From Kosakonia sacchari (lineage in GTDB: Bacteria; Pseudomonadota; Gammaproteobacteria; Enterobacterales; Enterobacteriaceae): a stretch of DNA of 64,000 nucleotides. Shown here in pieces: positions 36,481 to 46,278 of this stretch; the first letter of the stretch is position 1, and every line of letters begins with the position of its first letter. The notes beneath the pieces were generated by a model. The model saw only the letters and a list, made by a program, of their open reading frames with translations. It had not been told where the DNA came from and did not search any database. The stretch is from contig FOAY01000007.1 of assembly GCA_900109485.1 (NCBI GenBank), forward strand, positions 189,518 through 253,517, given 5' to 3'. The translations under genes were made by a program, and so were the position numbers.

Positions 36481-37225
36481 TACGCTTTTCTTTGCGTTAT
36501 TAGGCGCGATTCTCGGCAGCTTTGCCAACGTCGTCATTTATCGCTTGCCCCGCATGATGCTGGGGGAGGCGATCACGCTGAGCTGGCCGCCTTCGTTTTG
36601 CCCGCATTGCCGGCAGCGAATCAGAAAGCGTTACAACGTTCCTCTGCTTGGCTGGCTCTGGCTGAAGGGGCGCAGCCAGTGCTGTCGTCAACCCATTAGC
36701 TGGCGCTATCCTGGCGTTGAATTCATCATGGCGCTGCTGTTTGCGCTGCTGATCGGCTGGCAGGGCGTCAATGCGGCCAGCCTCCTCGATTTGTCATTGC
36801 TGTTCTTGTTGGTTGTCATGCTGTTTATTGATTATGACTACCTGTTGCTGCCCGATAAATTGACGTTGCCCTTTCTGGGGCTGGCGATGTTATCGGCATG
36901 GACGAAACAGCCTGACAGTGCGGCAATGAGCGGTATTGTTGCGGGCGCGGCGGTGGGCTTTCTCATCCCCTGGGCGCTGAATTGCCTGTTTCTGTGGCGC
37001 AGCGGACAAGCCGGGATCGGCGCTGGCGATATGAAGTTGTTTGCCGGTATTGGTGCCTGGCAGGGCTGCGAAGCGCTATTTCACATCATGCTTATCGCGT
37101 CGCTTTTAGGTCTGGTATATGGCTATTTCATTATTAAAGCCAGGCGCTCGGAAGCTTTTCCCTTTGGCCCGGCGATAATTATTGCAGCCGTTGGCTGGCT
37201 GTTCGGGGCAATGTTCACCGCGTGA
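36470..37225 (+). CDS. gspO: GspO prepilin peptidase
   Basis: A 251-residue polytopic membrane peptidase and N-methyltransferase that cleaves pseudopilin leaders. The N-terminus LGAILGSFANVVIYRLP is the family signature. The Cys-rich cytoplasmic loop (FCPHC ... SQCCRQPIS) has a shifted second pair compared with the usual CxxC ... CxxC. The two catalytic Asp residues are in FIDYDYLLLPDKLT and IGAGDMKLFAGIG. It is the last gene of the operon and makes the system independent of other prepilin peptidases. Confidence 0.94.
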   Translation: MIGNTLFFALLGAILGSFANVVIYRLPRMMLGEAITLSWPPSFCPHCRQRIRKRYNVPLLGWLWLKGRSQCCRQPISWRYPGVEFIMALLFALLIGWQGVNAASLLDLSLLFLLVVMLFIDYDYLLLPDKLTLPFLGLAMLSAWTKQPDSAAMSGIVAGAAVGFLIPWALNCLFLWRSGQAGIGAGDMKLFAGIGAWQGCEALFHIMLIASLLGLVYGYFIIKARRSEAFPFGPAIIIAAVGWLFGAMFTA

Positions 37226-37232
37226 CAGAAAT

Positions 37233-37262
37233 AAAAAAGCCGATCGTGCGATCGGCTTTTTT
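37233..37262. terminator. Bidirectional terminator between gspO and tsx
   Basis: A 14-bp perfect stem (AAAAAAGCCGATCG / CGATCGGCTTTTTT, two-base spacer) lies between the converging genes. It marks the right edge of the insert. Confidence 0.93.
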
Positions 37263-37278
37263 GTCATTACGCGCGGGT

Positions 37279-38163
37279 TTAGAAGTTGTAACCCACAACC
37301 AGGTAACCACCCCAGCCGGTAGAATGTACGCTGAAGTCGCCGTTGCCGAAGTTCAGGCTGGCGTCGTCGTTCCACTGGCCGCCGTGGTGCCAGTAACGGG
37401 CAACAACGGAGTAGTGCCAGTGATCGTAACCCAGAGAGAGGATGTGGCTGGAGGCGATGGAATCATTGGTACGGGTTCTGATGCCGTTGTTCGCGTTACC
37501 GCTCTCATCACCCAGATCTGAACCCCAGTCAAAGTTGGTAAAGCCGATGTAGCTTAACTGGCCGCCCCACAGGGTGGTGATCGGTACAAAGTATTTCACT
37601 TTGAAGCGGTAGCCGTCCCATTCGTTCTGGTTAGCGGCGCCGTAGTTCTGCCACTGGTATTTTGCATACACGTTCAGGGAGAGGCTCATCGGCAGGCCGG
37701 TGTCGATGTCGGTACCGAGACCCATATACCAGGTGCTCTGACGACCAGAGGCATTGCGGCCCATGTCGTAGATGTAGTTATTCGCGAAGTACCACTCTTT
37801 GAACGGACCGAAGCTCAGATCGGTACCCGTCAGTTTATCGATGGAGAAACGCGGTTCGATTTCCATAAACAGCGGAGAACCGTGGTTCCAGATACCTTTC
37901 GCATCCGTATTACCACCGAAGAATACCGGCGCATCCGCATAACCGTAGAAGTCAAACCAGTCTTTTTTGGCGAACGCTTCGTACTCGAGGTAGGTATCGT
38001 TGCGGAGCAGCGGTCCGAAACGGGTGTGATAGCTGCCCACCACGTTGACGCTCTGGTGCCACCAGTCGGAAACGTATTCAGGTTTAGCGTTATCCGCTGC
38101 GTTTGCAGTAAAAGACGCAGAAAGCGCCAGAGCAGCACCGGCTGCGAGGATTGTTTTTTTCAT
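37279..38163 (-). CDS. tsx: Tsx nucleoside-specific outer-membrane channel
   Basis: A 294-residue beta-barrel porin that lets nucleosides and deoxynucleosides cross the outer membrane (also a colicin K and phage T6 receptor in E. coli). A signal peptide (about 1-22, ending TANA/AD) precedes the barrel. Near-identical stretches to E. coli Tsx are [18 protein letters not shown] and [19 protein letters not shown], and the chain ends with the typical Phe (VVGYNF). E. coli K-12 has yajD between secF and tsx; here the secretion insert lies there instead. Confidence 0.98.
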   Translation of the reverse strand: MKKTILAAGAALALSASFTANAADNAKPEYVSDWWHQSVNVVGSYHTRFGPLLRNDTYLEYEAFAKKDWFDFYGYADAPVFFGGNTDAKGIWNHGSPLFMEIEPRFSIDKLTGTDLSFGPFKEWYFANNYIYDMGRNASGRQSTWYMGLGTDIDTGLPMSLSLNVYAKYQWQNYGAANQNEWDGYRFKVKYFVPITTLWGGQLSYIGFTNFDWGSDLGDESGNANNGIRTRTNDSIASSHILSLGYDHWHYSVVARYWHHGGQWNDDASLNFGNGDFSVHSTGWGGYLVVGYNF

Positions 38164-38245
38164 CTTTTCGCCACTGATTGAGATCCCAGAAGGGAGTGAA
38201 AGAAAGCACGCATTGCAACTAAATGTTTCATATTTCTGCGCGCCT

Positions 38246-38287
38246 ATTATAAGTATCCGCGCTCACAAAAATATGTGGTGTTTCACA
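38246..38287 (-). promoter_or_regulatory. tsx promoter with CRP-like site
   Basis: On the minus strand TATAAT (38251-38246) is a perfect -10 element without a good -35. Upstream lies TGTGAAACACCACATA (38287-38272), whose left half is a consensus CRP half-site, centred about 40 bp before the expected start point, the class II position. E. coli tsx P2 is CRP- and CytR-controlled, so similar control is likely. Confidence 0.5.
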
Positions 38288-38425
38288 TTATTGACACACG
38301 CGTAATCGATTGCGTTCACGTTTGCGTGCAATAAACGAGGCGATTGTACTGGCATTTACCAATATTGCAAATTCGTGAATGTGATGACCGAATGTGGAAA
38401 AAGAAGAAAAAGCGTTACAAAACGC

Positions 38426-38449
38426 AATAAAGGGCGACATCGTCGCCCC
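38426..38449 (-). terminator. Terminator after yajI
   Basis: Read on the minus strand, a 7-bp stem (GGGCGAC / GTCGCCC, loop GAT) is followed by TTTATT. It lies just past the yajI stop. Confidence 0.65.
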
Positions 38450-38455
38450 GGGGAA

Positions 38456-38998
38456 TTACTGCGCGCTGGCGGGCTGAATATCGTGGATACGGACGAAACC
38501 TAATTGCTCCGGCGTGATGCCGTTCAGCTGCAACGGAATATCGACGTCGCTTGGCGCAAGTGTGCTGGCCGGTGCGTTAATAAGCTGATTCTGGACGTTA
38601 ACTTCCTGGTAATTCTGCGTGGTGCCCTGAATCTGTCCCCACTCAACCGTACCGCTAAACGCCGGTAACGGATCGTTCGATTCGCCCTGAATGCGCAGCA
38701 GAACGCGGGTTCCGGCGGCATTTGGCGCGACGTTTTGTAAAGACATACGCAACATACCAATCTGGCTGTTCAGACGAGCAGGCGTGTTCGCGCCAGGCAG
38801 CAGATAAACACCGCTGCCGGATTTCGCATTCAGCGCGTTCTGCTGGGTGATTTTCACCGTTTCTTTGTTCAGTTTGCTCATCTCGCTATTGAGCGTGCTG
38901 ACGCTTTGATGCAACTGACTGACTTCGCTTTGCTGGGCGCAGGCACTGAGGGCAAAAAGGCTTCCCAGTAAGAGTGTTCTTAGGTAACGTCTTGTCAT
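38456..38998 (-). CDS. yajI: YajI lipoprotein (DUF3251)
   Basis: A 180-residue lipoprotein of unknown function. The signal peptide ends in a lipobox, LFALSA/Cys. A heptad-rich helix follows (VSQLHQSVSTLNSEMSKL), then a beta-rich domain (LLRIQGESNDPLPAFSGTVE, NYQEVNVQNQLINAPAS) closely matching E. coli YajI. ATG 38998 is chosen for the signal peptide; the frame is open further upstream. Confidence 0.9.
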   Translation of the reverse strand: MTRRYLRTLLLGSLFALSACAQQSEVSQLHQSVSTLNSEMSKLNKETVKITQQNALNAKSGSGVYLLPGANTPARLNSQIGMLRMSLQNVAPNAAGTRVLLRIQGESNDPLPAFSGTVEWGQIQGTTQNYQEVNVQNQLINAPASTLAPSDVDIPLQLNGITPEQLGFVRIHDIQPASAQ

Positions 38999-39090
38999 TA
39001 TGTCTGTTTCCGTGAAAAGAAAGAGTGTTGTAATGGTAGATCGCAACGGCTGCGTTGCCATCGATCCATTATCTCAAAAACGGTCTGCCT

Positions 39091-39601
<511 letters not shown>

Positions 39602-39603
39602 TC

Positions 39604-40707
39604 ATGCAGGACGAAATGTACATGGCGCGGGCGCTGAAACTGGCGCAGCGCGGGCGTTTTACCACCCATCCGAACCCACGCGTCGGTTGTGTTATCGTCA
39701 ACAATGGCGAGATCGTTGGCGAAGGTTTTCACTATCGCGCTGGCGAGCCGCATGCCGAAGTGCATGCGCTGCGTATGGCGGGTGAGCGCGCGCGCGGCGC
39801 GACGGCATATGTGACGCTGGAGCCGTGCAGCCATCACGGGCGCACGCCGCCCTGCTGCGAAGCGCTGATTGCCGCTGGCGTCGCACGCGTTGTCGCAGCG
39901 ATGCAAGATCCTAACCCGCAGGTGGCCGGACGCGGTCTTTATCGTTTGCAGCAGGAAGGTATTGATGTCAGCCACGGGCTGATGATGAGTGAAGCCGAAG
40001 CGCTGAACAAAGGTTTCCTCAAACGGATGCGCACCGGGTTTCCGTATGTGCAGCTTAAGCTCGGCGCATCGCTGGACGGCCGAACGGCAATGGCCAGCGG
40101 CGAAAGCCAGTGGATCACCTCCGCACAGGCGCGCCGGGACGTGCAGCGTCTACGGGCGCAAAGCCATGCTATTCTCACCAGCAGCGCGACCGTGCTGGCG
40201 GACGATCCCTCGCTGACGGTGCGCTGGGAAGAGCTGGATGCCGACAGCCAGGCGCTCTATCCGCAAGAAAATGTGCGCCAGCCGGTGCGCATTGTGATCG
40301 ACAGCCAGAATCGGGTTACTCCCGCGCACAAACTGATCGGACTACCGGGTGAAACCTGGTTTGCCCGCACAAAAGCGGATGAGCGCAGTTGGCCTGCGGG
40401 CGTGCGTGAGATTATCGTGCCGGAACATAACGACCACGCCGATCTGGTGATGTTGATGATGTTGCTGGGAAAACAGCAAATTAACAGCATTTGGGTGGAA
40501 GCGGGCGCAACGCTTGCCGGTGCGTTATTGCAGGCAGGTCTGGTGGATGAACTGGTGGTTTATCTTGCGCCGACGCTATTAGGTACGGACGCGCGCGGCC
40601 TGTGCGTATTGCCGGGGCTGTCGGCGCTTGCCGATGCTCCGCACTTTAAATTCAATGAGATACGGCAGGTTGGCCCGGATGTCTGCCTGCATCTTACCCA
40701 CGCGTGA
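39604..40707 (+). CDS. ribD: RibD bifunctional riboflavin deaminase/reductase
   Basis: A 367-residue, two-domain cytoplasmic enzyme carrying out the second and third steps of riboflavin synthesis. The N-terminal deaminase zinc site is PHAEVHAL with EPCSHHGRTPPCC; the C-terminal NADPH-dependent reductase begins near residue 145 (VQLKLGASLDGRTAMASGES). The length equals E. coli RibD. It is translated right after nrdR. Confidence 0.98.
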   Translation: MQDEMYMARALKLAQRGRFTTHPNPRVGCVIVNNGEIVGEGFHYRAGEPHAEVHALRMAGERARGATAYVTLEPCSHHGRTPPCCEALIAAGVARVVAAMQDPNPQVAGRGLYRLQQEGIDVSHGLMMSEAEALNKGFLKRMRTGFPYVQLKLGASLDGRTAMASGESQWITSAQARRDVQRLRAQSHAILTSSATVLADDPSLTVRWEELDADSQALYPQENVRQPVRIVIDSQNRVTPAHKLIGLPGETWFARTKADERSWPAGVREIIVPEHNDHADLVMLMMLLGKQQINSIWVEAGATLAGALLQAGLVDELVVYLAPTLLGTDARGLCVLPGLSALADAPHFKFNEIRQVGPDVCLHLTHA

Positions 40708-40742
40708 TGCCTGCTGTAAAAGGGAAGCAGCGCGCAAAATAT

Positions 40743-40771
40743 TATGCTAAAATCCGCCCCCCTGCGGGGGC
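40743..40771 (+). promoter_or_regulatory. Candidate ribH promoter and leader hairpin
   Basis: TATGCTAAAAT (40743-40753) resembles a -10 region without a clear -35. A stable 6-bp GC stem (GCCCCC / GGGGGC, 40756-40771) follows in the leader. It does not have the size of an FMN riboswitch. Confidence 0.4.
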
Positions 40772-40796
40772 CGAACTGAACCTGTGAAGGAAGTGT

Positions 40797-41267
40797 ATGA
40801 ACATTATTGAAGCCAACGTTGCTGCTCCGGACGCTCGCGTCGCCATCACCATTGCGCGTTTCAACAACTTTATCAACGACAGCCTGCTCGAAGGTGCGAT
40901 TGATGCGCTGAAACGTATCGGTCAGGTAAAAGATGAAAACATCACTGTCGTGTGGGTACCGGGCGCTTACGAACTGCCGCTGGCGGCTGGCGCACTGGCG
41001 AAAACCCGCAAATACGACGCGGTGATCGCGCTTGGCACGGTGATTCGCGGCGGTACTGCGCACTTTGAATATGTTGCCGGCGGCGCAAGCAATGGCCTGG
41101 CGCATGTTGCGCAGGACAGCGAAATTCCGGTCGCTTTCGGCGTGCTGACTACTGAAAGTATCGAGCAAGCTATCGAACGTGCGGGCACTAAAGCCGGTAA
41201 TAAAGGTGCAGAAGCTGCACTGACCGCGCTTGAAATGATTAATGTATTGAAAGCCATCAAGGCCTGA
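40797..41267 (+). CDS. ribH: RibH lumazine synthase
   Basis: A 156-residue enzyme of the 60-subunit icosahedral class, joining the pyrimidine and dihydroxybutanone phosphate in the penultimate step of riboflavin synthesis. Family motifs are [38 protein letters not shown] and [12 protein letters not shown]. It has an AAGGAAG ribosome site and is 19 bp upstream of nusB. Confidence 0.98.
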   Translation: MNIIEANVAAPDARVAITIARFNNFINDSLLEGAIDALKRIGQVKDENITVVWVPGAYELPLAAGALAKTRKYDAVIALGTVIRGGTAHFEYVAGGASNGLAHVAQDSEIPVAFGVLTTESIEQAIERAGTKAGNKGAEAALTALEMINVLKAIKA

Positions 41268-41286
41268 TTTTAGTAAGGGGAATTCC

Positions 41287-41706
41287 GTGAAACCTGCTGC
41301 TCGTCGCCGCGCCCGTGAGTGTGCCGTCCAGGCGCTCTACTCCTGGCAGTTGTCCCAGAACGACATCGCTGATGTTGAATACCAGTTCCTGGCGGAACAG
41401 GACGTAAAAGATGTCGACGTTCTGTACTTCCGTGAGCTGTTGACCGGGGTGGCGACTAATAGCGCATATCTCGATGGCTTAATGCAGCCGTACCTGTCCC
41501 GTCAGCTGGCAGAGCTGGGCCAGGTTGAGAAAGCGGTATTGCGTATCGCACTGTTCGAACTGTCTAAACGTGATGATGTGCCCTACAAAGTGGCGATCAA
41601 CGAAGCTATCGAACTGGCAAAAACCTTTGGCGCTGAAGACAGCCACAAGTTTGTTAACGGCGTGCTGGATAAAGCCGCTCCTGCGATCCGCCCCCACAAA
41701 AAATGA
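41287..41706 (+). CDS. nusB: NusB transcription antitermination factor
   Basis: A 139-residue all-helical protein of E. coli length that binds boxA RNA with NusE (S10) in rRNA and lambda antitermination. Signature segments are [18 protein letters not shown] and [19 protein letters not shown], with the C-terminal [14 protein letters not shown] 41287 is the start, behind AAGGGGAA. Confidence 0.97.
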   Translation: MKPAARRRARECAVQALYSWQLSQNDIADVEYQFLAEQDVKDVDVLYFRELLTGVATNSAYLDGLMQPYLSRQLAELGQVEKAVLRIALFELSKRDDVPYKVAINEAIELAKTFGAEDSHKFVNGVLDKAAPAIRPHKK

Positions 41707-41711
41707 TCCGT

Positions 41712-41762
41712 AAGCCGGTGATAAGCGATGCTCTGCGCGCCTGTCCCGGCTTTTTCTTTTTT
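41712..41762 (+). terminator. Probable terminator or attenuator between nusB and thiL
   Basis: AAGCCGG and CCGGCTT form a 7-bp stem enclosing a 27-base loop that can pair further, followed by a long T-rich run. thiL starts only 18 bp later, so it may reduce rather than abolish read-through. Confidence 0.55.
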
Positions 41763-41780
41763 CTACCGAGGCATTAACGT

Positions 41781-42758
41781 ATGGCATGCGGCGAATTTTC
41801 CCTGATTGCCCGTTACTTTGACCGTGTACGAAATTCCCGTCGCGATGTAGAAACCGGCATTGGCGACGACTGTGCTCTGCTCAACGTTGTTGAAAAACAG
41901 ACGCTGGCGATCAGCGTCGATACGCTGGTGGCGGGCAACCATTTTCTGCCGGAGATCGATCCTGCGGATTTGGCCTGCAAAGCACTGGCAGTGAATTTAA
42001 GCGATCTGGCTGCCGTGGGCGCAGATCCGGCGTGGATGACGCTGGCGCTTACGTTGCCGGAGGTAGATGAAAGCTGGCTGGAAAAATTCAGCGACAGCCT
42101 GTTTGAGCAGCTTAGCTATTACGATATGCAGTTGATTGGCGGCGATACCACGCGCGGCCCGCTGTCGATGACCATCGGCATTCATGGTTATGTGCCGCCA
42201 GGACGGGCAATGAAGCGCTCTGGCGCTAAACCGGGCGACTGGATTTATGTTACCGGAACGCCGGGCGACAGCGCCGCTGGCCTGGCGATTTTGCAGCAGC
42301 GTTTAGCCGTCGGCGATAAAGCCGATGCGGAGTATCTGCTTAAGCGTCATTTGCGGCCAACCCCGCGCGTGTTGCATGGCCAGGCGCTGCGCAACCTGGC
42401 AAGCTCGGCGATCGATCTCTCCGACGGCCTGATCTCCGATTTGGCGCACATACTGAAAGCCAGCCAGTGCGGCGCGCGTATCGATTTGGATGCATTACCT
42501 TTCTCCGACGCGTTCAGCCGCCACGTAGAGCCTGAGCAGGCGCTGCGCTGGGCGCTTTCCGGCGGTGAAGATTATGAATTGTGTTTTACCGTGCCGGAGC
42601 TGAACCGTGGGGCGCTGGATGTCGCCATCGGCCAGCTCGGCGTGCCTTTTACCTGCATCGGGCAGATCAGCGCCGATGTGGAGGGGCTGCATTTTACCCG
42701 TGGCGGCAAGGCTGTCGCCCTTGACTGGAAAGGATACGACCATTTTGCCGAGAGCTAA
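41781..42758 (+). CDS. thiL: ThiL thiamine-monophosphate kinase
   Basis: A 325-residue ATP-dependent kinase making thiamine pyrophosphate. Family segments are [51 protein letters not shown] and the late [11 protein letters not shown]. The length equals E. coli ThiL. The end overlaps the pgpA start region by 14 bp. Confidence 0.97.
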   Translation: MACGEFSLIARYFDRVRNSRRDVETGIGDDCALLNVVEKQTLAISVDTLVAGNHFLPEIDPADLACKALAVNLSDLAAVGADPAWMTLALTLPEVDESWLEKFSDSLFEQLSYYDMQLIGGDTTRGPLSMTIGIHGYVPPGRAMKRSGAKPGDWIYVTGTPGDSAAGLAILQQRLAVGDKADAEYLLKRHLRPTPRVLHGQALRNLASSAIDLSDGLISDLAHILKASQCGARIDLDALPFSDAFSRHVEPEQALRWALSGGEDYELCFTVPELNRGALDVAIGQLGVPFTCIGQISADVEGLHFTRGGKAVALDWKGYDHFAES

Positions 42759-43251
42759 AGATATAGCCAAAAGCCGTCTGAACTTGCGAAACCCCTGGCA
42801 TTTGCTGGCAACCGGGTTTGCTAGCGGTTTAAGCCCGATTGTGCCGGGCACCATGGGTTCGCTGGCGGCGATCCCCTTCTGGTGGGCAATGACATTTCTG
42901 CCCTGGCAGCTCTATTCGCTGGTAGTCATGCTGGGGATTTGCCTCGGCGTGTATCTGTGTCACCAGACGGCAAAAGATATGGGCGTACACGATCACGGCA
43001 GCATTGTCTGGGATGAGTTCATTGGAATGTGGATCACGCTGATGGCGCTCCCGACCAATGACTGGCAGTGGGTCGCCGTCGGCTTTGTGCTGTTCCGTAT
43101 TCTGGATATGTGGAAACCGTGGCCGATTCGCTGGTTCGATCGAAATGTTCACGGCGGGATGGGGATCATGGTCGATGATATCATTGCCGGGATCATCGCT
43201 GCCGGGCTGTTGTATCTGATTGGCCACCACTGGCCGATTGGCTTGATCTGA
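42745..43251 (+). CDS. pgpA: PgpA phosphatidylglycerophosphatase A
   Basis: A membrane phosphatase that makes phosphatidylglycerol, about 168 residues from TTG 42745. The active-site region [17 protein letters not shown] and WDEFIGMW are intact, and the chain follows E. coli PgpA to the end ([10 protein letters not shown]). The start is uncertain: the E. coli protein begins MTILPR, but here the codon at the matching position (42736) is ACG, and the only standard start nearby is TTG 42745, 10 bp after AAAGGA. ATT 42742 would have better spacing. It overlaps thiL, implying translational coupling. Confidence 0.9.
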   Translation: MPRAKDIAKSRLNLRNPWHLLATGFASGLSPIVPGTMGSLAAIPFWWAMTFLPWQLYSLVVMLGICLGVYLCHQTAKDMGVHDHGSIVWDEFIGMWITLMALPTNDWQWVAVGFVLFRILDMWKPWPIRWFDRNVHGGMGIMVDDIIAGIIAAGLLYLIGHHWPIGLI

Positions 43252-43253
43252 GG

Positions 43254-43340
43254 GCGATGCGCCTTATCCGGCCAATGAATTGTGCTCTGACATTCGATGA
43301 TGATGTAGGCCCGGTAAGCGCCAGCGCCACCGGGCATTTT
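43254..43340 (+). repeat. REP-like palindromic repeats after pgpA
   Basis: Two inverted REP-type units, GCGATGCGCCTTATCCGGCC (from 43254) and TAGGCCCGGTAAGCGCCAGC (from about 43305), fill the gap between the converging pgpA and yajO genes. Confidence 0.75.
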
Positions 43341-43358
43341 ACTTTCTGGGGTTACGGG

Positions 43359-44333
43359 TTATTTAAATCCTACCACCGGGTGCTGTTTGTACGGGGTTTC
43401 CAGCTCGGCAATCTGTTCCGGTTTCAGCGTTAAATCCACCGCGCCTAACAACTCTTCCAGCTGCTCTTCGCGGGATGTGCCAATAATCGGCGCAGCGACG
43501 CCAGGTTTACTCAGCAGCCAGGCCAGCGCCACCTGGGCTCGGGACGCGCCGACATCTTCCGCCACACCGGCCAGGCGCTCGGCAATCTGGCTGTCATTTT
43601 CATCGGTTTCGCTGTACAGCGTCTTGCCGAATTCGTCCGACACCAGACGCGCGGTGGTTTCTCCCCATGGGCGGGTTAAACGTCCGCGCGCCAGCGGGCT
43701 CCACGGAATAATCGCCACGCCTTCCTTGTAACACAGCGGCAGCATCTCGCGCTCTTCCTCGCGATAGATCAGATTGTAGTGATCCTGCATGGTGACAAAA
43801 CGCGCCCAGCCATTTTCCTGCTGCAAGGCCAGTGCGTGAGCGAACTGGCGAGCGTGCATCGACGACGCGCCGATATAGCGCGCTTTACCCGCTTTCACCA
43901 CTTCATCAAGGGCTTCGAGCGTCTCTTCAATGGGCGTGTGGTAATCCCAGCGATGGATTTGTAGCAGATCGACATACTCCATGCCCAGCCGTCGCAGGCT
44001 ATCGTCGATGGAGCGCAGGATCTGCGCGCGGGAGAGGCCTTCCGCCAGATCGCCCACCTGGTGATAGACTTTGGTGGCGACCACCACCTCGTCGCGGCGG
44101 GCGAAATCGCGTAGCGCGCGTCCGACAATCTCTTCGCTGCTGCCATCGGAATAGCTGTTGGCGGTATCAAAGAAGTTAATGCCGCCTTCCAGCGCGCGCT
44201 GAATGATAGGGCGGCTGCTCTCTTCCGGCAGCGTCCAGGCGTGTTTGCCCCGGTCAGGTTCGCCAAACGTCATGCAGCCAAGGCAAAGGCGGGAAACCTT
44301 AAGGTCTGTTTTTCCTAATGTGTTGTATTGCAT
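43359..44333 (-). CDS. yajO: YajO aldo/keto reductase
   Basis: A 324-residue NADPH-dependent oxidoreductase of the aldo/keto reductase superfamily, equal in length to E. coli YajO, which has been linked to xylulose/ribulose reduction and thiamine-precursor metabolism. The catalytic Asp and Tyr are in FFDTANSYSDGSSE, the Lys in VVATKVYHQ and the His in LQIHRWDYHTP. It is 58 bp downstream of dxs on the same strand. Confidence 0.95.
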   Translation of the reverse strand: MQYNTLGKTDLKVSRLCLGCMTFGEPDRGKHAWTLPEESSRPIIQRALEGGINFFDTANSYSDGSSEEIVGRALRDFARRDEVVVATKVYHQVGDLAEGLSRAQILRSIDDSLRRLGMEYVDLLQIHRWDYHTPIEETLEALDEVVKAGKARYIGASSMHARQFAHALALQQENGWARFVTMQDHYNLIYREEEREMLPLCYKEGVAIIPWSPLARGRLTRPWGETTARLVSDEFGKTLYSETDENDSQIAERLAGVAEDVGASRAQVALAWLLSKPGVAAPIIGTSREEQLEELLGAVDLTLKPEQIAELETPYKQHPVVGFK

Positions 44334-44391
44334 GCTTCCACTCCTGCTATGAAAAACTTACGTTTAAGCATAGCAGGAGCGGCAGGGGGGA

Positions 44392-46254
44392 TCAGGCGAG
44401 CCAGTTGCGGATGCGGGATTCGATGCCTGCGGCGTTCAGCCCCAGATCGGCGCGGGCTTCATCCTGCGTGCCTTGCGGGATGAAGAAATCCGGCAGGCCG
44501 AGGTTGAGCACCGGCACCGGTTTGCGGTGCGCCATCAGCACTTCGTTGACACCGCTGCCTGCGCCGCCTGCGATAGCATTCTCTTCCAGCGTCACCAGCG
44601 ACTCATGATGCGCAGCGGTTTCCAGAATCAGCGCTTCGTCCAGCGGTTTGGCAAAACGCATGTCGATAAGCGTTGCGTTCAGGGCTTCGGCGGCTTTTTG
44701 CGCTTCCGGCAATAATGTACCGAAGTTCAGAATCGCCAGCTTCTCGCCCTCGCGTTTCACCACGCCTTTACCGATCGGCAGTTTCTCCAGCGGCTCCAGC
44801 GGTACGCCAACGGCATTGCCACGCGGGTAACGTACGGCGCTTGGGCCGTCGGCATAGTGATAGCCGGTAAACAGCATCTGGCGGCACTCGTTTTCATCGC
44901 TTGGCGTCATGATGACCATGCCCGGGATACAGCGCAGGTAGGAGATATCAAAAGCGCCCTGGTGCGTCTGACCGTCGGCACCGACAATCCCGGCGCGATC
45001 GATGGCGAAGAGCACCGGCAGTTTCTGGATCGCCACATCGTGGATCACCTGATCATAGGCGCGCTGCAGGAAGGTGGAGTAGATCGCTACCACCGGTTTG
45101 TAACCGCCAATCGCCAGCCCGGCCGCGAAAGTCACGGCATGCTGCTCGGCAATGGCAACATCAAAATATTGATCCGGGTATTTGCGTGAAAACTCGACCA
45201 TGCCGGAACCTTCGCGCATCGCTGGCGTGATCGCCATCAGCTTGTCGTCTTTGGCGGCGGTTTCGCACAGCCAGTCGCCGAAAATCTTCGAATAACTCGG
45301 CATGCCGCCGCTGCTTTTCGGCAGCGTACCGCTGGTCGGATCGAATTTCGGTACCGCGTGGAAGGTGATCGGATCTTTTTCGGCCGGCTCATAGCCGCGC
45401 CCTTTTTTGGTCATAATATGCAGGAACTGCGGACCTTTCAGATCGCGCATATTGCGCAGGGTCTGCACCAGCCCCAGCACATCGTGACCGTCCACCGGGC
45501 CAATGTAGTTAAAGCCCAGCTCTTCAAACAGGGTGCCTGGCACGACCATGCCTTTGATATGTTCTTCGGTACGCTTGATCAACTCTTTGATCGGCGGTAC
45601 GCCGGAAAGCACTTTTTTGCCGCCTTCGCGCAGGGTGGAGTAGAGCTTGCCGGAGAGCAGCTGCGCCAGGTGATTGTTCAGCGCGCCGACGTTCTCGGAA
45701 ATCGACATCTCATTATCGTTCAGCACCACCAGCATATCCGGGCGGATATCACCGGCGTGGTTCATCGCTTCGAAGGCCATGCCAGCGGTGATCGCGCCAT
45801 CGCCAATCACGCAGACGGTGCGGCGCTGTTTGCCCTCTTTGGCGGCGGCGACGGCAACGCCAATTCCCGCGCTGATAGAGGTGGAGGAGTGACCAACGCT
45901 GAGAACGTCGTATTCGCTTTCGCCGCGCCATGGGAACGGATGCAGACCGTTTTTCTGCCGGATGGTGCCGATTTTGTCACGACGCCCGGTAAGAATTTTG
46001 TGCGGATAGGCCTGGTGGCCGACGTCCCAGATTAACTGATCGAACGGCGTGTTGTAGACGTAATGTAACGCGACGGTCAGTTCGACCGTGCCAAGCCCGG
46101 AGGCGAAGTGCCCGCTGGAGCGGCTTACGCTGTCAAGCAGATAGCGACGCAGTTCGTCGCACAGCTTCGGTAGACTCTCTTTCGGCAGCAGACGCAACTC
46201 TTGTGTGGTATCTACCAGCGCCAGCGTCGGGTATTTGGCTATATCAAAACTCAT
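44392..46254 (-). CDS. dxs: Dxs 1-deoxy-D-xylulose-5-phosphate synthase
   Basis: A 620-residue thiamine-diphosphate enzyme making the first intermediate of the MEP isoprenoid pathway and the precursor of thiamine and pyridoxal. The ThDP motif starts [18 protein letters not shown] and ends with NDN; His and Glu residues appear in [15 protein letters not shown] and [17 protein letters not shown] 46254 gives the family start [15 protein letters not shown]. It lies 24 bp after ispA in the xseB-ispA-dxs-yajO run. Confidence 0.98.
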   Translation of the reverse strand: MSFDIAKYPTLALVDTTQELRLLPKESLPKLCDELRRYLLDSVSRSSGHFASGLGTVELTVALHYVYNTPFDQLIWDVGHQAYPHKILTGRRDKIGTIRQKNGLHPFPWRGESEYDVLSVGHSSTSISAGIGVAVAAAKEGKQRRTVCVIGDGAITAGMAFEAMNHAGDIRPDMLVVLNDNEMSISENVGALNNHLAQLLSGKLYSTLREGGKKVLSGVPPIKELIKRTEEHIKGMVVPGTLFEELGFNYIGPVDGHDVLGLVQTLRNMRDLKGPQFLHIMTKKGRGYEPAEKDPITFHAVPKFDPTSGTLPKSSGGMPSYSKIFGDWLCETAAKDDKLMAITPAMREGSGMVEFSRKYPDQYFDVAIAEQHAVTFAAGLAIGGYKPVVAIYSTFLQRAYDQVIHDVAIQKLPVLFAIDRAGIVGADGQTHQGAFDISYLRCIPGMVIMTPSDENECRQMLFTGYHYADGPSAVRYPRGNAVGVPLEPLEKLPIGKGVVKREGEKLAILNFGTLLPEAQKAAEALNATLIDMRFAKPLDEALILETAAHHESLVTLEENAIAGGAGSGVNEVLMAHRKPVPVLNLGLPDFFIPQGTQDEARADLGLNAAGIESRIRNWLA

Positions 46255-46278
46255 CAGCAACTCATCTAGTGTGTCGTT

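Noticed and set aside
40708..40796. Riboswitch upstream of ribH
   Set aside because: The leader is too short for an FMN element and has only one simple GC hairpin; in enterobacteria the FMN riboswitch is at ribB.
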